NCBI GenBank assembly: GCA_045113695.1
Contig: JBGUJG010000007.1
Coordinates: 1 to 27,476 of the forward strand
Length of the DNA stretch: 27,476 nucleotides
Reading direction: 5' to 3'
Source of the DNA: UBA4246 sp045113695
Lineage (GTDB): Bacteria; Bacillota; Clostridia; Christensenellales; Aristaeellaceae
The notes beneath the pieces were generated by a model. That model did not search any database. It had not been told where the DNA came from and was given only the letters and a program-made list of their open reading frames with translations. Below, piece after piece: positions 1 to 6,989 of this stretch. Position 1 is the stretch's first letter, and each line of letters begins with the position of its first letter. Position numbers and translations under genes: made by a program.

Positions 1-149
1 ATCGCCGCCGAAGCAGGGCTGTCCGGACATTTTGTTCAAGTCCTGATGCCATTCGCGTTTTTCTGCCGGATTTTTTTCTGTTTCCAAAAAACTGTCCAAC
101 GCTATCGATGGCAGCCGGTTTCACGGAAGCCTTTATTTTTCCATAAGTG

Positions 150-205
150 AAGGCCCCCTGAAATCCAGACTGTCCAATCAAACAGTTCAGATTTCAAGGG
201 GCCTT
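150..205 (-). terminator. Long hairpin downstream of the tRNA cluster
   Basis: The arms at 150-165 and 190-205 pair over about 15 of 16 positions, with one C/A mismatch, around a 24-base loop region. The hairpin starts 8 bases past the 3' end of tRNA-Leu on the minus strand, so it probably ends or processes the tRNA transcript. It lacks a clear U-run on either side, so a classic Rho-independent terminator is not certain. Confidence 0.45.
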
Positions 206-212
206 TCACACG

Positions 213-296
213 TGCGGGAAACAGGACTTGAACCTGCAAGTACGTACGTACACATGAACCTGAATCATGCGCGTCTGCCAATTCCGCCATTCCCGC
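213..296 (-). tRNA. tRNA-Leu (anticodon CAG)
   Basis: This is a class II tRNA of 84 bases with a long variable arm. The acceptor stem GCGGGAA pairs with TTCCCGC, followed by discriminator A, and the T-loop reads GGTTCAAGTCC. The anticodon loop TTCAGGT sits in a CATGA/TCATG stem, giving anticodon CAG. Unlike the other six tRNAs here, the 3' CCA is not encoded and must be added after transcription. It is the last gene of the minus-strand cluster. Confidence 0.93.
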
Positions 297-304
297 AGAA
301 TACA

Positions 305-389
<85 letters not shown>

Positions 390-435
390 ATAAGAATCAG
401 GAACTTGCTTTCGCAATGTTCTGACAGAAGAAAAC

Positions 436-511
436 TGGAGCTGGCGAAGGGACTTGAACCCGCAACCTGCTGATTACAAATCAGCTGCTCTACCGATTGA
501 GCTACGCCAGC
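436..511 (-). tRNA. tRNA-Thr (anticodon TGT)
   Basis: A 76-base class I tRNA including an encoded CCA. The acceptor stem GCTGGCG pairs with CGCCAGC, with discriminator T. The anticodon stem CTGAT/ATCAG encloses loop TTGTA, giving anticodon TGT. The D-arm GTAGCTCAATCGGTAGAGC and T-arm GCGGGTTCAAGTCC are canonical. Confidence 0.95.
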
Positions 512-536
512 AGAACACCCAACCAGCGAAAAAGAT

Positions 537-613
537 TGGCGACCCGAATGGGGCTCGAACCCATGACCTCCAGCGTGACAGGCTGGCGTTCTAACCAACT
601 GAACTACCGGGCC
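537..613 (-). tRNA. tRNA-Asp (anticodon GTC)
   Basis: A 77-base tRNA including an encoded CCA. The acceptor GGCCCGG pairs with TCGGGTC with two G-T wobbles, and the discriminator is G, as expected for tRNA-Asp. The anticodon stem CCAGC/GCTGG encloses CTGTCAC, giving GTC. The D- and T-arms are canonical. Confidence 0.95.
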
Positions 614-616
614 AAA

Positions 617-693
617 TGGTGGGCCTTCAGGGACTCGAACCCGGGACCAATCGGTTATGAGCCGACCGCTCTGACCAACTGAGCTAAAGGCCC
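617..693 (-). tRNA. tRNA with CAT anticodon (Ile2 or elongator Met)
   Basis: A 77-base tRNA including an encoded CCA. The acceptor GGGCCTT pairs with AAGGCCC. The loop CTCATAA carries anticodon CAT. Initiator tRNA is unlikely because the first pair is G-C. The GGGCCTTTAGCTCAG start and CTCATAA loop resemble Firmicutes tRNA-Ile2, which is modified to lysidine by TilS, but elongator Met cannot be excluded from sequence reading alone. Confidence 0.9.
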
Positions 694-719
694 ATGGCCG
701 TATCCGAAAGCCGCAAAAC

Positions 720-795
720 TGGTGACTCTGCCGGGATTCGAACCCGGGTTACCGCCGTGAAAGGGCGGTGTCTTAGGCCTCTTGACCACAGAGCC
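720..795 (-). tRNA. tRNA-Glu (anticodon TTC)
   Basis: A 76-base tRNA including an encoded CCA. The acceptor GGCTCTG pairs with CAGAGTC, followed by A. The anticodon stem CCGCC/GGCGG encloses CTTTCAC, giving anticodon TTC. The T-arm CCGGGTTCGAATCCCGG is perfect. Confidence 0.95.
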
Positions 796-825
796 ACATC
801 GATTGCCTTCGCCGCGACCGAGAAA

Positions 826-901
826 TGGTCGGGGTGAAGGGACTCGAACCCCCGGCCCCATGCTCCCAAAGCACGTGCGCTACCAACTGCGCTACACCCC
901 G
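826..901 (-). tRNA. tRNA-Pro (anticodon TGG)
   Basis: A 76-base tRNA including an encoded CCA. The acceptor CGGGGTG pairs with CACCCCG, followed by A. The anticodon loop TTTGGGA carries TGG. It is the promoter-proximal gene of the cluster, about 25 bases after the predicted transcription start. Confidence 0.95.
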
Positions 902-932
902 AGATTTCGTGGCTGTTCGGGCGACATATGGG

Positions 933-961
933 ATAATACTACAGAACCCGGAAATTGTCAA
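933..961 (-). promoter_or_regulatory. Sigma-A promoter of the tRNA cluster
   Basis: Read on the minus strand, a perfect -35 TTGACA (956-961) is followed by exactly 17 bases and a -10 TATTAT (933-938, five of six matches). Transcription should start near 926 and run through all seven tRNA genes. This is one of the two best promoters in the window, as expected for a stable-RNA operon. Confidence 0.88.
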
Positions 962-1298
962 TACCTTTTTTGAAAAAAACATCTTTCTCCGGCATGCGTT
1001 TACAGGTTTCCTCCTGACCACCGAGGCCATTGACAGTCAGATCGGCATGGGGCCGGACCCGAGCCGGAAGCGGAGCAACCTGCACAGTTCACAGAGGGAA
1101 TATCATGCAGGACATTTCCCTTCATCAGAATCCGCGCCGCGAGCGCAGGCTGCAGGAAAGATTCCGGGCAGGAACAGGATTCGCAGCCTGATCACCACAC
1201 GGAAAACCCGGGCGGAAACAGGATTCCGCCTGGCAAGCCGAAAACCGGACAGGGAACGCGTAGCAGCGTCGCCCATTCCGAATCCGGGTAATCCCGGT
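962..1298. other. Intergenic stretch, no supported gene
   Basis: About 340 bases lie between the tRNA promoter and the end of the regulator gene. I see a small hairpin (CCGGG/CCCGG, 1283-1296) just past the regulator stop, without a T-run. I also see two imperfect copies of a GGGC-GGAAACAGGATTC-like segment around 1167-1185 and 1211-1230. A 28-codon frame at 1105-1191 has a GAGGG upstream, but no sign that it is a real protein. Confidence 0.4.
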
Positions 1299-3107
1299 TC
1301 AGGAACCTTTTCCGGGGTCCTGCTTAAGGGCCCGCCACAGGGTGGCGCGGCTGATCCCCAGGGCCCTGGCAGCGCGGCTCTGGTTGCCGTCCAGATCAGC
1401 CAGGACGGTCTGAATCGCATCCTGCGTGATCTCCTCCAGGGTCCTGTCTTTCCAGGCCAGGCCGGCAGCATCACCGGACGGAAGACCCCGGAATTTATGG
1501 CTGTAGATCTGGAGAAGTTCGGATACCGCCCCGCTGCGGATATAGGAACCGGATGCCGTAGCGGCCAGCTGTTCCAGCGCCTGGATGAACTGTTCCATGT
1601 TGTTGGGCCAGTCGTACTGGCGGAGCTGTTCCGCCGCCCGGCTGTCCAGGCCGCTGATCCGGAAACCGTTTTCCAGGTTCAGGTGATTCAGGCACAGCGT
1701 CGCCAGGAAAGGGATTTCCTCCGCCCGGGCCCGGAGGGCCGGGAGAATGACGGTCAGGCAGGAAAGCTGGGACAGCAGGGGGGAAAAATAGGCCGGCGGC
1801 GTCTTGCCGCGCCGGATGGCCAGAGTGAACAGCAGCCGCGACCTTCGCGACACAGCCGTTTGGAAGAGTATGCCGAACAGGTCCTCTGCCCGGTCCTGGG
1901 AAAGTTCCTCCAGATGATCGATCCACAGCGTGATGCCGGAACGGTTCAGCGGGGACATCGAATGGCGGAACAGAAAATCCCACCCCCGTTCTGTCAGCCT
2001 CGGGCAGTCGATCAGGATCAGCAGCCGGTTTTTCAGGGAGGAATCCAGATACAGCTGCCGGGCGGCCTGGGGCAGCCCGCAGCCGTTCTCCCCCACCAGA
2101 ACCGCAGGCCGGGGCGAAGCGGCAGCCTGGCGGATCCTGGCGCGGACATCATCCATCAGGCCGGGAATGTTCAGGAACTGGCCCCGGAGAAATTCCTCGC
2201 ATTCCGCGCGCTGGAAGGTATGGATCCCGTTGTGCGTCCCCCTGGGCGGGGCCGTTCCGCCGACGGACTCAAACAGATATGCAGGCCGGCCATCCGCCCG
2301 GATCTCCTTGCCGGAAACCCAGGACAGCCCGTCTTTTCCCTGATAATAAAAGGAAACGGAGCCGGCGCGGGAAAGCTCGGCCAGGCGGGCGGAACAGGCG
2401 GCAGCCATCTCCTCGTCAGGCTGATTCCCGCCCTTCGGATACAGGAGTTTTCCGTCCCGGCTGAGCACGAACGGCTTCGTCTCGCTGCCGGCGATCATAG
2501 CCTCCTGCAGCGCCAGCTTTTCGCGCAGCCGGTGAAAACGGCCGCCCCGGACTTCCGCTTCCGCCAGCGCTTCGCGGGCGCTCTCCACGCCGGACGTGAT
2601 CAGGTAGGCGTCCAGCCCCAGCTCCAGCGCGTGATGATAGGTGACCATGTCGCAGATGACCAGCCTGCAGCCCTCCGCACGCAGCCCGGTCAGCACCGAT
2701 TCCACCTCGCTGCGGCTGCGCAGGGTGATGATCTTCATGCTCTTCTGCAGCAAGTCGCACAGGACGTGGGCGGATTCCGTGATATTCTCAAACCCGACGA
2801 TGGCATAGCCGTGCTGGTAGTTTTCAGCCAGCTTGATGCTGCGCAGCATATCATAGACGGAGATTTTTACCTCCACCACCGGCAGTGACGTATAGTCCTG
2901 CAGCATTTTCGCCGTGCCGCCCCGGGAAATGATGACGTCATACTGCTCCTGGTCCAGTAGGTTGACCAGGTGGATGGCTTCCTCCAGATCCCCCTCGCGG
3001 ACATCCAGGCTGATGCCGGGCATGGTGTCCGACGCCTGGGCAAGGATGATGCCCATGCCGGGATAAGGAGCCACGGTCAGGGCATGAACCGGCACTGTAT
3101 CGCTCAT
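1299..3107 (-). CDS. PrpR-N domain regulator with a degenerate AAA+ module and Fis-type HTH
   Basis: The predicted protein is 602 aa. Residues about 5-190 resemble the PrpR N-terminal sensor domain (motif ISRGGTA; VGFENIT), followed by a PAS-like segment (about 210-285). Next comes a shrunken NtrC-type AAA+ domain (about 310-525) and a C-terminal Fis-like helix-turn-helix (about 556-595, NQSRAARALGISRATLWRAL). The Walker A region reads GENGCGL, so the invariant Lys is replaced by Leu (about residue 345). Walker B reads WIDHLEEL, with His instead of Glu. The GAFTGA loop that contacts sigma-54 is absent. It is therefore probably not an ATP-driven sigma-54 activator and more likely a sigma-A-type repressor or activator. 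I chose the second Met because GGAGG lies 8 bases before it, inside the first codons of the longer frame that begins at 3122. It is divergent from the acid-sugar operon and is its likely regulator. Confidence 0.85.
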   Translation of the reverse strand: MSDTVPVHALTVAPYPGMGIILAQASDTMPGISLDVREGDLEEAIHLVNLLDQEQYDVIISRGGTAKMLQDYTSLPVVEVKISVYDMLRSIKLAENYQHGYAIVGFENITESAHVLCDLLQKSMKIITLRSRSEVESVLTGLRAEGCRLVICDMVTYHHALELGLDAYLITSGVESAREALAEAEVRGGRFHRLREKLALQEAMIAGSETKPFVLSRDGKLLYPKGGNQPDEEMAAACSARLAELSRAGSVSFYYQGKDGLSWVSGKEIRADGRPAYLFESVGGTAPPRGTHNGIHTFQRAECEEFLRGQFLNIPGLMDDVRARIRQAAASPRPAVLVGENGCGLPQAARQLYLDSSLKNRLLILIDCPRLTERGWDFLFRHSMSPLNRSGITLWIDHLEELSQDRAEDLFGILFQTAVSRRSRLLFTLAIRRGKTPPAYFSPLLSQLSCLTVILPALRARAEEIPFLATLCLNHLNLENGFRISGLDSRAAEQLRQYDWPNNMEQFIQALEQLAATASGSYIRSGAVSELLQIYSHKFRGLPSGDAAGLAWKDRTLEEITQDAIQTVLADLDGNQSRAARALGISRATLWRALKQDPGKGS

Positions 3108-3140
3108 CAGGTTTTCCTCCATGGATGGTCTGTCAGGACG

Positions 3141-3169
3141 ATTGTATCATACTGAAACAGTTTTGTCAT
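3141..3169 (-). promoter_or_regulatory. Promoter of the PrpR-N regulator gene
   Basis: On the minus strand, ATGACA (3164-3169, five of six) is followed by 17 bases and TACAAT (3141-3146, five of six). A shifted alternative is TTGGGA-N17-TATGAT. The spacer contains the half-site CTGTTTCA that recurs in the gap, so autoregulation is plausible. Confidence 0.65.
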
Positions 3170-3191
3170 CCCAAATGATACAAATGTTTAT

Positions 3192-3246
3192 ATTTGAAAC
3201 ACTTACTCCGGAAAAATTTCTCCCAATTTATATAAATGTTTCAAAT
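3192..3246. promoter_or_regulatory. Perfect inverted repeat in the divergent regulatory gap
   Basis: ATTTGAAACA at 3192-3201 is the exact reverse complement of TGTTTCAAAT at 3237-3246, with the arms 45 bp apart. The right arm also starts an imperfect TGTTTCA-N3-TGAGACA dyad (3237-3253). TGAAACA-type half-sites also occur at 3153 and, inverted and altered, near 3271. These are candidate operators for the neighbouring regulator. Confidence 0.55.
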
Positions 3247-3250
3247 TGAG

Positions 3251-3273
3251 ACAGTTTTTAGTATAAAAACTGT
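3251..3273. promoter_or_regulatory. 23-bp perfect palindrome next to the operon promoter
   Basis: The 10-base arms ACAGTTTTTA (3251-3260) and TAAAAACTGT (3264-3273) are exact reverse complements around GTA. The right arm touches the first base of the predicted -35 element of the operon promoter, so a bound protein there would contact or block RNA polymerase. Confidence 0.6.
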
Positions 3274-3301
3274 TTTCATTCGGGGCAGAAATTGTTATGA
3301 T
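3273..3301 (+). promoter_or_regulatory. Predicted sigma-A promoter of the acid-sugar operon
   Basis: TTTTCA (3273-3278, four of six) is followed by 17 bases and TATGAT (3296-3301, five of six). Transcription would start about 45 bases before the kinase gene. I found no correctly spaced -24/-12 sigma-54 element: a GGGGCA...TTGTTA stretch at 3281 has the wrong spacing. That agrees with the missing GAFTGA loop in the divergent regulator. Confidence 0.55.
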
Positions 3302-3351
3302 AAATACAGCAACAAATCCTCCACATCTTTCCGGAAAGGAAGGGATGTTTC

Positions 3352-4611
3352 GTGATCAGGCTGCTGATCATCGCGGATGATTTTACCGGCGCATTGGACA
3401 CCGGCGTTCAGCTGGCCAAGCAGGGTGTCCCGACCCGTGTCACGACAGCCCGTGACGCAGACATGAGCGAAGCCGGGGAAGGCTGTACCGTGCTGGTGGT
3501 CGACTCCGAAACCCGCCATCTTCCCCCGCAGGAGGCCTACCGGATCGTGTATGACCTGACTGCCCGGGCCAAAGCGCTTTCGATCCCCCATATCATGAAA
3601 AAGACCGACTCCGCCCTGCGCGGCAACATCGGCGCGGAGCTGAGCGCCGTGCTGGACGCCTCCGGATCCTCCTTCCTGCCTTTTTTCCCCGCCCTGCCGG
3701 AAATGGGCCGGGTGACGGTGGGCGGCATCCACTATATCGGGGAGACGCCGGTGGCGCAGAGCCCCTTCGGCCGGGATCCCTTTGAGCCGGTCCTGAGCTC
3801 GAGCGTGCCGGAGATCGTCGCCGGGCAGACGGATCTGCCGGTATCCGTCATACCGGAAGGCCGGCAGTTTTCCGCCGGGGGAGCCCGGGGCATCGCCGTG
3901 TTCGACGCAGAGAGCCAGGAATCCCTGGCCAGAGCCGCCGGCTGTCTGGCAGAAGAAGGCGTCCTGTCCGTGATGGCCGGCTGCGCGGGCCTGGGCGGGA
4001 CTCTGAAAAAGATCCTTTCCCTGACGGGCAGCAGGCCGGAGATGCCTCCTCTTTCCAAAGGCCTGCTGATGCTGTGCGGCAGCGTGAACCCCATCACCCT
4101 GGCCCAGCTGCGGCAGGCAGACCTGGCCGGCTTTTCCCACATCCACCTGAGCCCGGAAGAAAAGCTGACGGAAGGCTTCTTCGGAACGGAAGCGGGTGAA
4201 ACGCGGATCGCCGATTTCCGGCAGGCACTTGCCGAAAACCCCTTCCTGATCATTGACGCCAACGACGAAGCGGAGGACAACGGGCCGACCAAAGCGTACG
4301 CTCAGGCACACGGCCTGACTACGGACGACCTCAGGGTGCTGATTTCCGGAGCGCTGGGCGACATCATGAAGCAGCTGATGAAGGGGAAAATCCCGGGAAG
4401 CCTTTTGATCACCGGCGGAGATACCCTGATGGAGTGCATGAAGCGCCTGGGCGTCTCTCAGATGGAGCCGATCGGCGAGCTGAGCGCGGGCGTCGTCTAT
4501 TCCCGTTTCAAATATCATCAGTCAGACTACTGCGTCATTTCCAAATCCGGCGGCTTCGGTGCTGAGACCCTGCTGAGCGATCTTAAAAACAAGATGGAAC
4601 AAGGGAGGTAA
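3352..4611 (+). CDS. DUF1537-family four-carbon acid sugar kinase (D-threonate kinase-like)
   Basis: A cytoplasmic kinase of 419 aa. The N-terminus carries the family hallmark LIIADDFTGALDTG (residues about 5-18). The C-terminal nucleotide-binding half carries LLITGGDTLMECMKRLG and ISKSGGFGAETLL (about 397-408). Characterised members phosphorylate D-threonate, L-threonate or D-erythronate at O4. Here a PdxA2-type dehydrogenase follows in the same operon, which is the known partner for D-threonate. The start is GTG, preceded by AAGGAAGGG at 7-base spacing. The length is normal. It is the first gene of the operon, and its stop lies 5 bases before the next start. The exact substrate is inferred from context. 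Confidence 0.88.
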   Translation: MIRLLIIADDFTGALDTGVQLAKQGVPTRVTTARDADMSEAGEGCTVLVVDSETRHLPPQEAYRIVYDLTARAKALSIPHIMKKTDSALRGNIGAELSAVLDASGSSFLPFFPALPEMGRVTVGGIHYIGETPVAQSPFGRDPFEPVLSSSVPEIVAGQTDLPVSVIPEGRQFSAGGARGIAVFDAESQESLARAAGCLAEEGVLSVMAGCAGLGGTLKKILSLTGSRPEMPPLSKGLLMLCGSVNPITLAQLRQADLAGFSHIHLSPEEKLTEGFFGTEAGETRIADFRQALAENPFLIIDANDEAEDNGPTKAYAQAHGLTTDDLRVLISGALGDIMKQLMKGKIPGSLLITGGDTLMECMKRLGVSQMEPIGELSAGVVYSRFKYHQSDYCVISKSGGFGAETLLSDLKNKMEQGR

Positions 4612-4616
4612 CACGG

Positions 4617-5777
4617 ATGGAGTACAGGACATTGCCCGGCCTGACCTGGGACGGACAGATCTACCGCAATGACGACATGGGGACCCTGGAAGCCCTGCTG
4701 CCGACCGGCGGCTACCCCACGGCCCACGCCCCCGCCCTGCTGACCCTGCCGGACGGCAGCCTGCTGTGCGCCTGGTTCGCCGGCACCTACGAGGGCAGCG
4801 CGGACATTCACATCATCTGCTCCAAACTCACCGCCGGGACGGACAAATGGACCGAGCCGACCGAAGTATCCGGTGACCCGCTCAAGAGCGAACAGAATCC
4901 TTCCCTTTTCTACGGGCCGGACGGCAAAGTCTGGGCCATCTATACCGCCCAGGATGACCGGCAGGCCGGCAAGGACAACATGCAGTTCACCTCCCAGATC
5001 CGGGTGCAGAAGAGCGCGGACGGGGGATTGACCTGGAGCCCGTACGAGACCCTGTTTCCCCGCCTGGGCAGTTTCTGCCGCCAGCCCATCCAGGTGCTCA
5101 AAAACGGCCGGTGGATCTTCGCCAACTGGCTGTGCACCGATTCCGTGGACGGCCTGTCCGGCGATCCGACCGCTTTCCAGATTTCGGACGACCAGGGCAA
5201 AACCTGGCGCCAGGTCGACATGCCCCGCAGCAACGGCCGGGTGCACGCCAACGTGGTGGAGCTGGACGGCGGCCACCTGCTGGCCTTCATGCGCAGCCGC
5301 GAAGCGGATTACATCTACCGCTCCGAGTCCCTGGACTACGGCGACAGCTGGTCCGAGCCCCGGCCGACGCCCCTACCCAACAACAACTCGTCGATCAGCG
5401 CCCTGCGCCTGAAGTCCGGGCGGATCGCCATCGCCTACAATCCCACCCAGACGCCGGAACCGGTTCACGGCAAGGCTGCCTGGCCGGGCCTGCGCTGCCC
5501 GGTCTCCGTCGCCCTGTCCGAGGACTTCGGCGAAACCTTCCCGATCATCCGCTGGATGGAGCGGGGCGAGGGCTTCATGGGGGCGGAAAACCGCACCAAC
5601 AACCGCCAGTACGAATATCCCTACCTGATGCAGAGCCCGGACGGACGGCTGCACCTGGCCTACGCGTCCCACACCCGCAAGGGGATCAAATATGTCAGCT
5701 TCACCGAGGAGGACGTCCTCGGCGCCAAGCGGGAAAAAGTCGGACTGTACAACCCCACAGCCGCGCAACTCAAATAA
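4617..5777 (+). CDS. Asp-box beta-propeller enzyme of the sialidase superfamily (BNR_2-like)
   Basis: The protein is 386 aa. Four Asp-box motifs are visible: SADGGLTW, SDDQGKTW, SLDYGDSW and a worn SEDFGETF. These mark a sialidase-type beta-propeller, as in the COG4692/BNR_2 group usually annotated as exo-alpha-sialidase. It also has conserved-looking charged segments (EQNPSLF, NGRVHANVVELDGG, TNNRQYEYPYL). There is no signal peptide, so it should act in the cytoplasm on an imported conjugate. Proteins with this fold include hydrolases and polysaccharide lyases, so the reaction is open: removal of a sialic-acid-like or uronic-acid residue is possible. AAGGGAGG overlaps the previous stop and serves this start. 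Confidence 0.78.
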   Translation: MEYRTLPGLTWDGQIYRNDDMGTLEALLPTGGYPTAHAPALLTLPDGSLLCAWFAGTYEGSADIHIICSKLTAGTDKWTEPTEVSGDPLKSEQNPSLFYGPDGKVWAIYTAQDDRQAGKDNMQFTSQIRVQKSADGGLTWSPYETLFPRLGSFCRQPIQVLKNGRWIFANWLCTDSVDGLSGDPTAFQISDDQGKTWRQVDMPRSNGRVHANVVELDGGHLLAFMRSREADYIYRSESLDYGDSWSEPRPTPLPNNNSSISALRLKSGRIAIAYNPTQTPEPVHGKAAWPGLRCPVSVALSEDFGETFPIIRWMERGEGFMGAENRTNNRQYEYPYLMQSPDGRLHLAYASHTRKGIKYVSFTEEDVLGAKREKVGLYNPTAAQLK

Positions 5778-5787
5778 GGAGGAAGCC

Positions 5788-6948
5788 ATGCTCGAAAAGT
5801 ACAACCTGAAAATGCCCCACGCCGTGTACAGCGGCGAAAACGCCATGGACAATGTGACCGACATCATCCGTGCCCGGGGCGCCAAAAAAGTCGCCATCTT
5901 TACCGACAAGGGCATTGAGGCCGTCGGCCTGTTCGCCCTGCCCGAAGCGGCGGTCAAGGCTTCCGGCGCTGAATACTATGTGCTGGACGACCTGCGGCCC
6001 GAACCCTCCTACATGGAAGTGCAGAAGCTAATCGACCAGTTCAAGGCGGACGGGGCCGACCTGATCGTCGCCTGCGGCGGCGGCAGCGTGCTGGATACCG
6101 CCAAGCTGGCCAGCGTGCTGGTGACCGACGAATACGGCGTCAAAGAGCTGCTGGACGATCCCGGCCGGGCGAAAAAGTGCGTGCCCATCGTGCTGATCCC
6201 GACCACCGCCGGCACCGGGGCGGAAGTCACCCCCAACGCCATCGTGGCCGTACCGGAGAAAGAACTCAAGGTCGGCATCGTCAACGAGAACATGATCGCG
6301 GACTACGTGATCCTGGACGCCCGGCTGATCAAAAACCTGCCCGTCAAGATCGCCGCGGCCACCGGTGTGGACGCCATGGCCCACTGCATCGAGTGCTTCA
6401 CCTCCAACAAGAAAAACCCCCTGTCCGATACCTTCGCCCTGGAAGGCCTCGACATGATCATCAACAACATCGAGGAAGCCTGCCTGAACCCGGACGCCAT
6501 GGAAGCCAAGAAGAAGATGCAGATCGCCGCGTTCTACGGCGGCCTGGCCATCACCGCCTCCGGCACCACCGGCGTACACGCCCTGTCCTATCCCCTGGGC
6601 GGCAAATACCACATCGCTCACGGCGTTTCCAACGCGATCCTCCTGGTGCCGGTGATGAAGTTCAACGAGCCGGTGATCCGCCCCCTGCTGGCCCAGGCCT
6701 ACGACCGCTGCGCCCATGACGGCAGCGCCTGCGCGACGGTCGAGGAAAAGTCCGCCTGGATGATCAGCCGCATGGACGAGATCGTCAAAAAGCTCCACAT
6801 CCCGACCAGCCTGCAGGAGTTCGGCGTGCCGAAGGAAGACCTGGAAGGCCTGGTGGAAGCCGGCATGCAGGTCAAGCGCCTGCTGGTCAACAACATGCGG
6901 GAAATCACTCCGGACGACGCAAGGAACATCTATCTCCAGGTCATGTAA
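5788..6948 (+). CDS. Iron-containing alcohol dehydrogenase
   Basis: The 386-aa protein has the group III (Fe-ADH) layout. The nucleotide-binding GGGS lies at residues 97-100. The metal ligands fit D195 and H199 (GVDAMAHC), H264 (GVHALSYPLGG) and H278 (HIAHGVSNA). Members interconvert alcohols and aldehydes, lactaldehyde, glycerol or hydroxyacid semialdehydes using NAD(P). In this operon it probably reduces or oxidises an aldehyde or hydroxyacid intermediate, but the substrate cannot be read. The start is set by AAGGAGG at 5776-5782, five bases upstream of ATG. A longer frame upstream overlaps the propeller gene and lacks a ribosome site. Confidence 0.88.
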   Translation: MLEKYNLKMPHAVYSGENAMDNVTDIIRARGAKKVAIFTDKGIEAVGLFALPEAAVKASGAEYYVLDDLRPEPSYMEVQKLIDQFKADGADLIVACGGGSVLDTAKLASVLVTDEYGVKELLDDPGRAKKCVPIVLIPTTAGTGAEVTPNAIVAVPEKELKVGIVNENMIADYVILDARLIKNLPVKIAAATGVDAMAHCIECFTSNKKNPLSDTFALEGLDMIINNIEEACLNPDAMEAKKKMQIAAFYGGLAITASGTTGVHALSYPLGGKYHIAHGVSNAILLVPVMKFNEPVIRPLLAQAYDRCAHDGSACATVEEKSAWMISRMDEIVKKLHIPTSLQEFGVPKEDLEGLVEAGMQVKRLLVNNMREITPDDARNIYLQVM

Positions 6949-6989
6949 TGAAATAATAAATTGATCATAAACAGAGGAGGAAAAACGCC

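Noticed and set aside
1..99. A 33-codon open frame on the minus strand running off the left edge, with protein-like composition (ETEKNPAEKREWHQDLNKMSG).
   Set aside because: It begins only with a TTG lacking any ribosome site and is too short to judge. It could be the start of a gene beyond the edge, but this cannot be supported here.
1105..1191. A 28-codon plus-strand frame with GAGGG six bases before its ATG.
   Set aside because: Arg/Gln-rich product with no hydrophobic segment or motif, no promoter seen, and one such chance ribosome site is expected in this much DNA.
825..2888. A very long plus-strand frame opposite the PrpR-N regulator.
   Set aside because: It is a shadow of the GC-rich minus-strand gene and runs backwards through a tRNA gene. 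Its product is Arg/Pro/Gln-rich without recognisable domains.
3281..3297. A GGGGCA...TTGTTA stretch resembling a sigma-54 promoter.
   Set aside because: The spacing between the GG and G(C) elements is about two bases short and the GC is missing. A sigma-A promoter fits better at the same place.
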